DNA from: JASHVB01 sp049522565
Lineage (GTDB): Bacteria; Pseudomonadota; Alphaproteobacteria; Acetobacterales; Acetobacteraceae
DNA: 6,576 bases
Assembly: GCA_049522565.1 (NCBI GenBank)
Contig: JBEKNT010000490.1
Span: 1-6,576, forward strand
Reading direction: 5' to 3'
Shown here: positions 1 to 5,323 of the stretch, one piece after another
How the letters are laid out: each line of letters starts with the position of its first letter
Position numbering within the stretch: position 1 is the first letter of the stretch
Program-made: the position numbers and the translations under genes
The notes under the pieces: model-generated
Databases searched by the model: none
What the model was told of the DNA's origin: nothing
What the model saw: only the letters and a program-made list of their open reading frames with translations

Positions 1-781
1 GATGCCCCGCAACGGCGGCGATTTTTACGCCCCCCCGCCACGGCGAGGCCGCCGAAATAAACGTGATCCGGCATCCGCCCGTCAAGGCTCGAATGCGGTC
101 GCTTGCGATTATAGAACCCTAGATATGAGCCGAGCGAGCTGCGTGCCTTCACCACGCTGTCACAGGCACGCAGGTACACCTCCTCATACTTCACCGAACG
201 CCACAACCGCTCGACAAACACATTATCGCGCCACGACCCTCGCCCATCCATGCTGATCCGGATCGCGTTCTCCGACAGCAATCCGGTGATCGCCGCGCTG
301 GTGAACTGACTGCCCTGGTCGGTGTTGAAGATCTCCGGCCGGCCATGCCGGGCCAGTGCCTCGTCGACTGCGTCAAGGCAGAAATCAACCTCCATCGAGA
401 TCGATACCCGCCAGGCCAGCACCCGACGGCTGAACCAGTCCATCACCGCGGCGAGGTACACGAAGCCACGGGCATAGGTATATAAGTGACGTCCATCGCC
501 CACGCCTGGTTTGGCCGCTCGATCGCCACCCCGCGCAGCAGATAGGGAAACACCCTGTGCCCGTCTGCCGATTTGGACGTATGCTGCCGGCGATACACTG
601 CTTCGATCGCCATCCGCCGCATCATCGTCGTGACCTGGTCCCGCCCGGTCGCGATGGCCTCGCCGCGCAGCAGATCACGCAGCATCCGGCTGCCGGTGAA
701 CGGATAGAGCCTGGGACGAAATAGCCGAATCGCGTCATGAAAGAATCGCGACGGGGCTGAATTCGCAAGGAACGAATTCAT
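1..781 (-). pseudogene. IS3-family transposase OrfB, 5'-truncated and frameshifted
   Basis: This is the remains of the catalytic subunit (OrfB) of an IS3-family element, a DDE integrase-fold enzyme for copy-out/paste-in transposition. Homology starts near 714 (LYPFTGSRMLRDLL, the HTH_21 region) and continues through YLLRGVAIERPNQAWAMDVTYIPM. There the frame breaks: one base is missing at about 470-473, right after the YIPM codons. In the shifted frame it resumes as RGFVYLAAVMDWFSRRVLAW and stays open to the window edge. The catalytic residues survive: first Asp in MDVTYIP (codon 491-493), second Asp in NTDQGSQFT (318-320), Glu in VFVERLWRS (210-212). Exactly 35 residues lie between the last two, the classic IS3 spacing. 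The C-terminal motif YNRKRPHSSLDGRMP is present. The first ~22 codons from the ATG at 781 do not resemble the family, so the true 5' part and OrfA are lost. No stop is reached before position 1. Family assignment is firm; subgroup is not. Confidence 0.88.
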
Positions 782-825
782 GATGGCGGATGCGGCGCGG
801 CCTGACGGGGCGCTAGCATCGCCAG
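716..825. other. Short junction between the IS3 and ISAzo13 remnants
   Basis: About 110 bp with no recognisable gene lie between the point where IS3 homology stops and the GTG start of the ISAzo13-like frame. The stretch contains a small perfect inverted repeat, GAATTCG at 759-765 and CGAATTC at 773-779, around a 7-nt spacer. It probably holds the left end of the ISAzo13 element and the IS3 breakpoint, but I cannot place either terminus. Confidence 0.4.
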
Positions 826-1770
826 GTGATCGACATTGCAGCCATCCGCTCTCGGTTTGTCGCGCTGTCTCCGTTTCTTGACGAGCGCGCGCGTCGATTG
901 GTTGCGGCTAGCGAGGCGAAGGCGGCGGGCCATGGCGGCATAGCGGCGACGTCGGTGGCCACCGGCGTGGCCCGGAGCACAATCGGCCGAGGTTTGGCTG
1001 AACTGACGACGCGGCACAATGACCAGCCTGGACGGGTGCGCCGCCCCGGTGCCGGACGCTAGCGGGCGACGACGAAGCAACCAAGCCTGCCGGCAGCATT
1101 GCAGGATCTGGTGACCTCGGCCACCCGCGGTGACCCGGAGGCGGCGCCGCTGTGGGTGAGCCGGAGCCAACGCCATTTGGCGGAAGCGTTGAGCGGGCGC
1201 GGCTTCCAGGTCAGCCACAAACTGGTCGGCCGCTTGCTGGCCGGGCTTGGCTTCAGCCTGCAGGCCAACCACAAGACGCGTGAGGGAAGCCATCACCCGG
1301 ACCGCGATGCCTAGTTTGAGCACATCAATGCCCGCATCAAGGCGTTCCAGGCCAAGAAGCAGCCGGCGATTTCCGTGGATACCAAGAAGAAGGAGCTTGT
1401 TGGCGACTTCAAGAACGGTGGTGGGGAACTGCGGCCCAAGGGCGATCCCGAGCAGGTGCGGGTGCATGACTTCAAGATCCCGGAGCTCGGCAAGGTCGTG
1501 CCCTACGGCGTCTACGACATCGCCGCCAATGCCGGCTGGGTCAGCGTGGGGATCGATCATGACACCGCAGCCTTCGCCGTCGAGAGCATTCGACGGTGAT
1601 GGCACGAACTTGGCCAGTCGCGCTATCCGCGGGCAAAGCGCCTGCTCATCACGGCGGACTGCGGTGGCAGCAACGGCGTCCGTGTCCGGCTGTGGAAGTG
1701 GGAGTTGCAGAAGCTGGCCAATGAGATCGGCGTGGCGATCACCGTGGCACATCTGCCCCCTGGCACCAGC
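826..1770 (+). pseudogene. ISAzo13-family transposase with three in-frame stops, 3'-truncated
   Basis: The frame opens with GTG at 826 (VIDIAAIRSRFVALSPFLDER), typical of the start of ISAzo13-family DDE transposases, followed by the SKAAGHGGIA-like segment and an HTH (ARSTIGRGLAEL). Three stop codons interrupt one continuous frame with no indel: TAG at 1060-1062 (codon 79), TAG at 1312-1314 (codon 163, where the family has Gln before FEHIN) and TGA at 1597-1599 (codon 258, where the family has Trp). The code between them stays strongly family-like: SVDTKKKELVGDFKN with the first catalytic Asp (codon 1378-1380), VPYGVYDIAANAGWVSVGIDHDTAAF, and LLITADCGGSNG with the second Asp (1657-1659). Homology ends at HLPPGTS (to 1770), just before the KWNKIEHR motif that carries the third acidic residue. 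About the last fifth of the protein is therefore missing and the enzyme is dead. The start lacks a strong Shine-Dalgarno sequence. Confidence 0.87.
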
Positions 1771-1878
1771 TACCGGCGCAACGGGACTGCCAATCTCTTC
1801 GTCTTTCTCGATGCTCACCGTTCGTGGCGTCATGTGAAGGTGACCGACCATCGAACCGCGCGCGACTTCGCCCATATC
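1771..1878 (+). pseudogene. IS630-family transposase internal fragment (subgroup A)
   Basis: Directly after the ISAzo13 HLPPGTS codons, and in the same reading frame, the translation becomes YRRNGTANLFVFLDAHRSW followed by RHVKVTDHRTARDFAHI. I recognise this as the conserved middle of the DDE domain of a large IS630-family subgroup, where it lies between the CLDE motif (first Asp) and the DNLxTH motif (second Asp). Neither catalytic motif is included, so the fragment is only about 36 codons. The frame runs into a TAG at 1885-1887 contributed by the end of the neighbouring ISNCY-like element. It comes from a different IS630 subgroup than the fragment at 3594-4091 and lies on the opposite strand, so the two are not halves of one gene. 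Confidence 0.75.
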
Positions 1879-1924
1879 GCTAGCTAGTCAATGTGTCCGG
1901 TTTTTGTAGCTCGTGATCTGTCCG
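1879..1924 (+). repeat. Left end of ISNCY-like element 1 with two TGTCCGG iterons
   Basis: Two repeat units lie in tandem: GCTAGCTAGTCAATG-TGTCCGG (motif at 1894-1900) and TTTTTGTAGCTCGTGATC-TGTCCG (motif at 1919-1924), with the motifs 25 bp apart. The unit recurs inverted at 3554-3598 and in the same orientation, as a diverged copy, at 4153-4199. These are presumably the transposase binding sites. Confidence 0.75.
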
Positions 1925-2318
1925 CTCCGTTCTTGTACCGTGCCGGGCATGCCCGACACGGAATGCCGCGATGGAAGCGTGTCATCCGGCGTGGTTTGGC
2001 GAGCGGCAGGACAGCCAGCCGACCCAACGCCGCGAAGTCGTGCGCAGCTACCGTCAGCCGTGCGGTCCGGCCTTTGAACAGCCATGAATTTGAGACCTTC
2101 TGCTGATGCTGCGCTTGTGGATATGTGGGAGCTGCGGTATCGGCCGCAACTGTCGCCAACGGCACCCTCGGTCGATCCGACGCACGGCTTGTGTAGCGGA
2201 TGGACCAACGGACGGTGTCGGCTCACCGACCGCACCCAGCATAGCGTTACGTAACGGAACGACATGGGCGGTCGGCCCACGGACCAAGCGCCTCCGGTGC
2301 GACCGCCGCGCACCAATC
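1925..2318. other. Non-coding interior of ISNCY-like element 1, with two palindromes
   Basis: About 390 bp between the left end and the transposase stop codon contain no gene I recognise on either strand; open frames here show no family motif. Two palindromes stand out: a 24-nt near-perfect one at 1938-1961 (centre CGGGCATGCCCG, one mismatched pair) and a perfect 12-nt one at 2245-2256 (CGTTACGTAACG). The stretch is GC-rich like the rest of the element and could be its normal 3' untranslated region. Confidence 0.5.
1938..1961. repeat. 24-nt near-perfect palindrome inside the ISNCY-like left end
   Basis: CCGTG-C-CGGGCATGCCCG-A-CACGG is self-complementary except for one C/A pair. It lies 13 bp inside the second TGTCCG iteron, on the transcription-exit side of the transposase gene. 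There is no U-run, so a standard intrinsic terminator is not obvious; a protein-binding site at the element end is equally possible. Confidence 0.6.
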
Positions 2319-3523
2319 TCAATCTGCATGGCTGGCGAAGCTTCCCGCGACCATATCGGCTGCCGGCCGGATCAGAGTGCCGTCCGCCGCATAGTCGGCC
2401 AGCCGGTGCGGCCCCCAATACGCCGCCAACTGGCCCTCCGGATACTCATGCACCCGCACCGTCGCCTTGACGAAGTGCGGTCGCAGCCGGCTCGGCGGCA
2501 ATTGCAGGCTGCGCCGCTCCCATTTCACCGTGTTGTCGTTGCCCACCGTCCGATCCTCCTGGATGCACAGGATCTCGCACCACGCCTCCATGGTGCCCGT
2601 CACGAACGCCGAACCCTCCTGCTCCGCGGCGATCGCGAACCGTTCGTTGTACTCCGCAATGTAGACGTCGCTGAGCCAGCGATTGGCCGCCTCGACCGTG
2701 TCGATCCTGGCCAGCTTCAGTTCTTTCGGCAAACGGTCCTGCAACGTCTCGAACGCGCGCTCCGATCGCCCGCGCGCTTGAGGCGAATAGGCCGCGATGT
2801 GCTCGACGCCGAGCTGCTTCAACGCACAGCCGAACTGCGTCAGCACCGTCTTCGACACCGGCCGCCGCCCTCGGGGGTGCAAAAGTAGTGGCTGCCCCGG
2901 TCAGTATAGAGTGAGCAGAACAGGCCGTGCTTCGTCACCACGTCGCGCACGCCGCGAAGGCTCGACGCCGTGCCCTCCTGATCCACCAGGAAGGCCGAGT
3001 AGATCGGACTCGTTACGTCCTCCATAGTAACAACGAGATCGTGCTTGCCGGCGTCCCCCGGCAGCCAGGCGTGCGTCGAGGCGTCCTGATGCAGCAGCAT
3101 TCCCACCATTGGGCGCCGCGGCCGCTTGTTGCGGTGTGCCGAGCGCTTCGTCGCCGCCTGCACCAGCCCAGCCCGATGCAGGTGCAGCTTGGTCACCGTG
3201 TAGCCCAGCGGGTAGTTATGCCGCTTGCCCAGTTGCTCGTGGAAATGCTTCACCGTGAAGCCGCGATAGAGGTCACGATACAGGCCCAGCATCCGCGCGA
3301 TCTCGGCCACCGGTGCTCGCCGCAGCGACGGGGCCAGGCGACGGTCCGCCAAACCGGGGTCCCCCGCATCGCGGTAGCGGTCCTACCAGCGGCGGAACGT
3401 GCGCTCACTGATCCCAAGCAACTCCGCAGTTTCCATTTGGCTCAGCTCCGACCGCTCCGTGCGGCCAAATACATCGGCGAAACGCATCCGGCGTATCCCC
3501 TCGTGAATGTGTGCCCGGCGCAT
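2319..3523 (-). pseudogene. IS1202/ISNCY-type transposase with amber stop and one-base deletion
   Basis: Start chosen at the ATG at 3521-3523 (MRRAHIHEGIRRMRFADVF), preceded by AGGGGG (3529-3534) at a good distance; the second ISNCY-like copy also begins MRR. An HTH follows (SELSQMETAELLGISERTFRRW), then a TAG at 3383-3385 (codon 47), then a continuous family-like sequence: GFTVKHFHEQLG, NKRPRRPMVGMLLHQDAS (putative first Asp, codon 147), DLVVTMEDVTSPIYSAF, SLYTDRGSHYF (second Asp, codon 208). After TPEGGGR the frame breaks at about 2857-2861; restoring one G in the CCGG-TG context gives RVSKTVLTQFG and the rest of the protein: AAYSPQARGRSERAFETLQ (Glu), QEGSAFV, VKWERRSLQLPPSRLRPHFVKATVRVHEY and a TGA at 2319-2321. 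All three catalytic residues are encoded but not in one readable frame, so the gene is inactive unless both lesions are sequencing errors. Confidence 0.9.
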
Positions 3524-3553
3524 CCGATCCCCCTGTGCTGGGGAACCAAACCA

Positions 3554-3598
3554 CCGGACACTTCACGAGCTACAAAACCGGACAGATCACGAGCTAGC
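3554..3598 (-). repeat. Right end of ISNCY-like element 1 with two TGTCCGG iterons
   Basis: On the plus strand the inner motif CCGGACA is at 3554-3560 and the outer one at 3578-3584, 24 bp apart. Both are followed by TCACGAGCTA. Read from outside on the minus strand the layout is the inverted equivalent of 1879-1924, with a 4-T instead of a 5-T run between the units. Confidence 0.75.
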
Positions 3599-4091
3599 CA
3601 CAGTCGAAGATCCGATCCACCTCGCTTGCTGTCTGGCGTCCTTTCAGCGTGTGCCGAGGCCGCCGCCGCCGGAACTTTTTTTGCAAGGCCTTGGACAGCT
3701 GCGAACGACTGATGCGCACGCCCTCGCGCGCTTCGATTTCGGCACGCAGGCGGGGGATCGTCCAGTTGGGCCGGTCGGCCACAGGTTGCTCCAACAAGGG
3801 CGTGACCACGCGCAACGCCGCTTCACTCTTCACCGGGGCCGGGCCGGGCGCGACGCTCGCCTTCAGTGCCTCGACACCGCCGTTGGCGAAATCGCTGCGC
3901 CACAGGCGAACCGTATCCTCCCGCACGGCGAACGCCTCGGCAATCTTGGGGCTGGTCCAACCGCCCAGCGTCAGCAGCACGGCCCGCGCTCGATCCGCCT
4001 CTCCACGATCTCGGGAGCCAGCAAGAGCCACGAGGGCCAGGCGCTGTTCGTCGCTCGCCGTAACCGGAGACTTTCCCGCCATCTCGAACAC
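3594..4091 (-). pseudogene. IS630-family transposase N-terminal fragment (subgroup B)
   Basis: Translation from GTG at 4091 (or the ATG at 4082) gives a clear IS630 N-terminus of about 160 residues: VTASDEQRLALVALAGSRDR, a helix-turn-helix (SPKIAEAFAVREDTVRLWRSDFANGGVEAL), VAPGPAPVKSEAALRVVTPLLEQ, a second HTH-like segment (NWTIPRLRAEIEAREGVRISRSQLSKAL) and the RRPRHTLKGRQ linker. Homology then stops at VDRI and the frame ends in a TAG (3594-3596) supplied by the right end of ISNCY-like element 1. The whole DDE catalytic domain is therefore absent. What remains could at most make a DNA-binding fragment. A run of seven A residues on the coding strand (3676-3682) lies in the LQKKF codons near the HTH/DDE linker. 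No strong Shine-Dalgarno sequence precedes either start. Confidence 0.85.
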
Positions 4092-4152
4092 CTGCGAATC
4101 GGTGCCGACAGCGAATCGTACAACCTATCCGTTGGTCAACCTGGCGGAACCT
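4092..4152. other. Presumed 5' terminal segment of IS630 remnant B
   Basis: About 60 bp separate the IS630 start codon from the first iteron of the second ISNCY-like element. It probably contains the IS630 terminal repeat, but with the other end deleted there is nothing to pair it with. A TTGACC box on the minus strand (within 4133-4139) has no well-spaced -10 partner. Confidence 0.35.
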
Positions 4153-4199
4153 GCTTAGCACCCGAAGTGTCCGGTCCAGGTAGCAGATGATCTGTCCGG
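4153..4199 (+). repeat. Left end of ISNCY-like element 2 with two TGTCCGG iterons
   Basis: Two tandem units, GCTTAGCACCCGAAG-TGTCCGG (motif 4168-4174) and TCCAGGTAGCAGATGATC-TGTCCGG (motif 4193-4199), are spaced 25 bp apart exactly as at the left end of element 1. A third partial copy, GATCCGG, follows at about 4203-4209. The units share TAGC and GATCTGTCCGG with element 1 but differ elsewhere, so this is a related element rather than a copy. Here the end lies upstream of the transposase start, corresponding to the right end of element 1. Confidence 0.75.
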
Positions 4200-4228
4200 T
4201 ATGATCCGGCCCCTTTGGGGGGGTTGGG

Positions 4229-4708
4229 ATGCGCCGGACGGAGCAACGGCAGGGCCTGAGGATGCTGAAGCTTCGAGATGCATTGAGCCGCTGGGAGGCG
4301 TCAGAGCTGAGCCAACTGGAGGCGGCCGAGCTGCTGGGCATGAGCGAGCGGACGTTCCGCCGCTGGAGCCGGCGATTGGAAGAAGACGGAGAAGCGGGAC
4401 TGGTCGATCGGAGACTGGGCCGCCGGTCCGGCCGAGCGGTGCCGGACGTCACGACGGAGGAAGTGGAGCGGCTGTATCGCGAGCGCTACGCCGGGTTCAC
4501 GGCGAAGCATTTCCACGAGCACCTGGTGAGTGAGCACAAGTTCGCCTGGGGCTACACCTGGACCAAGACGTTCCTGCAAAGCCGCGGATTGTTGGCGAAG
4601 GCGAAGCGGCGGGGTGTCCATCGGCGCAAGCGTCCGCGCCGGCCGATGGAGGGCATGATGCTGCACCAGAATGCGTCACGGCATATTTGGCTGGCCGGGC
4701 TCGTATGA
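4229..4708 (+). pseudogene. IS1202/ISNCY-type transposase, 3'-truncated
   Basis: The start ATG at 4229 (MRRTEQRQGLRMLKLRDALSRW) follows a G-rich tract and matches the MRR start of element 1. An HTH occupies about residues 25-55 (SELSQLEAAELLGMSERTFRRW). Next come RERYAGFTAKHFHEHLVSE, a basic linker (HRRKRPRRPMEG) and GMMLHQNASRHIWLAG. In element 1 and the family the HQ is followed by Asp, thought to be the first catalytic acid; here it is Asn (AAT, 4670-4672, residue 148), which one G-to-A change would explain. Homology ends at about 4697-4700, where the family continues into DLxVTMDD, and an unrelated TGA closes the frame at 4706-4708. Only about 155 of roughly 400 residues remain, so the gene is inactive. 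It aligns with element 1 along its length but is clearly diverged, showing two separate arrivals of this family. Confidence 0.87.
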
Positions 4709-4813
4709 GGGTTTCCCTGTCAAGCGGCTTTTTTGGGTCGGATGGACAAAATCCAGTTCCACCGTGTGTTCATCCTTCTTATCGAGCGAATCCGGTGCCT
4801 TGCTTGGGCTGAT

Positions 4814-4868
4814 GGCAACCCCCTGTTGGACGCTGCCAGGTTGCATGATTTCCCCGAGGGGGGTTGTC
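4814..4868. repeat. Long inverted repeat, 10-pair stem
   Basis: GGCAACCCCC (4814-4823) pairs with GGGGGTTGTC (4859-4868), with one G-T pair, around a 35-nt loop. The loop itself contains a short CCCC-GAG-GGGG hairpin that competes with the outer stem, so the two folds are mutually exclusive. Confidence 0.6.
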
Positions 4869-4927
4869 CACAAACCCACAGGCGATCGGTCGCAGCCCGC
4901 CGCCAAAGGTGGCGCGCAGGGTGTTTG

Positions 4928-4981
4928 ACCGTGGCGAGCACGGTGCCAGCCTGGCCAGGTTTGGGTGTCCGCAACCTGGCC
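4928..4981. repeat. Two adjacent perfect hairpins
   Basis: ACCGTG (4928-4933) pairs with CACGGT (4939-4944) over a 5-nt loop. Then GGCCAGGTT (4953-4961) pairs perfectly with AACCTGGCC (4973-4981) over an 11-nt loop. A 10-bp perfect palindrome, CCTGGCCAGG (4950-4959), overlaps the second stem. These are the strongest short-range stems in the gene-free block. Confidence 0.65.
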
Positions 4982-5076
4982 TTCAACCGTTCAGCCGGAC
5001 CAGCCGCCGCGAGAGAGCCGCGCCGCTGGCCGCATCGTTCCTCCACATGACCATCCTGGGCGCCCCCCAATCGGCT

Positions 5077-5190
5077 CAGGCCTACCGGCCTGCAAGCTCG
5101 TATGCGGTGGAACCATCCGGTTCCGGACCATGATGCCCCATGCGCGGGGCCAGGTTGGGGAGCCTGGGGGGTGGGACCAATCTTGACCCC
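5077..5190. repeat. Run of five short hairpins
   Basis: In order: CAGGCC-TACC-GGCCTG (5077-5092), GGAACC-ATCC-GGTTCC (5109-5124), GCCCC-ATGCGC-GGGGC (5135-5150), CCAGG/CCTGG (5150-5167) and GGGGT/ACCCC (5168-5190). Two have 4-nt loops. A CGTATGCGGTG string at 5099-5109 resembles the 5' strand of group II intron domain V, but its 3' strand is incomplete. Confidence 0.55.
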
Positions 5191-5251
5191 GGCATGTTTC
5201 AGCCATAGCCCGGCACGGCTTCCCACCCACCCAGGTTGGTGTCAGGCGACG

Positions 5252-5275
5252 GCTTGCGGGATCAATCCGCCAAGC
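5252..5275. repeat. Hairpin just downstream of the IS110 transposase gene
   Basis: GCTTGCGG (5252-5259) pairs with CCGC-C-AAGC (5267-5275) with one bulged C and a 7-nt loop. It starts 49 bp beyond the IS110 stop codon. It has no following U-run in the direction of IS110 transcription, so it is a stem of the 3' non-coding region rather than a typical intrinsic terminator. Confidence 0.5.
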
Positions 5276-5323
5276 ACAACACGCCTGGATCTCGTCGTTG
5301 TCTCCTCTGTTGCTGTGTCCTGC

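Larger units (their letters stand above)
1879..3598 (-). mobile_element. IS1202/ISNCY-like insertion sequence, both ends present, inactive
   Basis: This element of about 1.72 kb, close to the usual length of IS1202-type elements, has matching imperfect inverted ends and a single minus-strand transposase (2319-3523). Left end, reading inward: GCTAGCTAGTC..TGTCCGG, TTTTTGTAGCTCGTGATC, TGTCCG. Right end, reading inward on the minus strand: GCTAGCTCGTGATC, TGTCCGG, TTTTGTAGCTCGTGAAG, TGTCCGG. The flanks are two unrelated IS630 fragments. I see no convincing target-site duplication, so the site was rearranged after insertion or the insertion was accompanied by a deletion. Boundaries at the GCTAGC motifs are inferred from where end similarity and the flanking IS630 reading frames stop, and may be off by several bases. 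Confidence 0.7.
4700..5323. other. Gene-free block of about 620 bp rich in hairpins (candidate structured RNA)
   Basis: No open frame here shows recognisable protein motifs; translations on both strands look like out-of-frame noise. The stretch contains many inverted repeats that I paired by hand: 4814-4823/4859-4868 (10 pairs, one G-T), 4898-4904/4908-4914, 4928-4933/4939-4944, 4953-4961/4973-4981 (9 perfect), 5000-5004/5025-5029 with an inner CGCG stem, 5077-5082/5087-5092, 5109-5114/5119-5124, 5135-5139/5146-5150, 5150-5154/5163-5167 and 5252-5259/5267-5275 (one bulge). It lies between a truncated ISNCY-like gene and the 3' end of an IS110 gene, so at least its right part should be the 3' non-coding end of the IS110 element. 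It may hold an IS110-type guide RNA, a relic ribozyme, or just GC-rich chance pairing. Confidence 0.45.

Noticed and set aside
778..1875. Long minus-strand open frame of 365 codons
   Set aside because: It is the antisense of the ISAzo13 remnant, whose plus-strand translation shows clear family motifs; the minus frame has none and is open only because of high GC.
1060..3385. Amber suppression or stop-codon recoding explaining three TAG codons in two transposases
   Set aside because: The same genes also carry a TGA, a truncation or a frameshift, and ISNCY-like copy 2 has a sense codon at the equivalent position; ordinary decay is sufficient.
2106..3712. Plus-strand open frames of about 260 codons across 2106-2888 and 2927-3712
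   Set aside because: They are antisense shadows of the minus-strand ISNCY-like transposase and show no recognisable motif.
4117..4140. Minus-strand promoter for IS630 remnant B (TTGACC with TACGAT)
   Set aside because: The spacing is about 13 bp, too short for a sigma-70 promoter.
3554..4199. Composite transposon formed by two ISNCY-like ends around IS630 remnant B
   Set aside because: The two ends belong to diverged elements, both transposases are dead, and the enclosed DNA is only an IS fragment without cargo.
4720..5226. 168-codon minus-strand open frame in the gene-free block
   Set aside because: No motif, no convincing ribosome binding site, and composition typical of random GC-rich frames; the dense inverted repeats argue for non-coding sequence.
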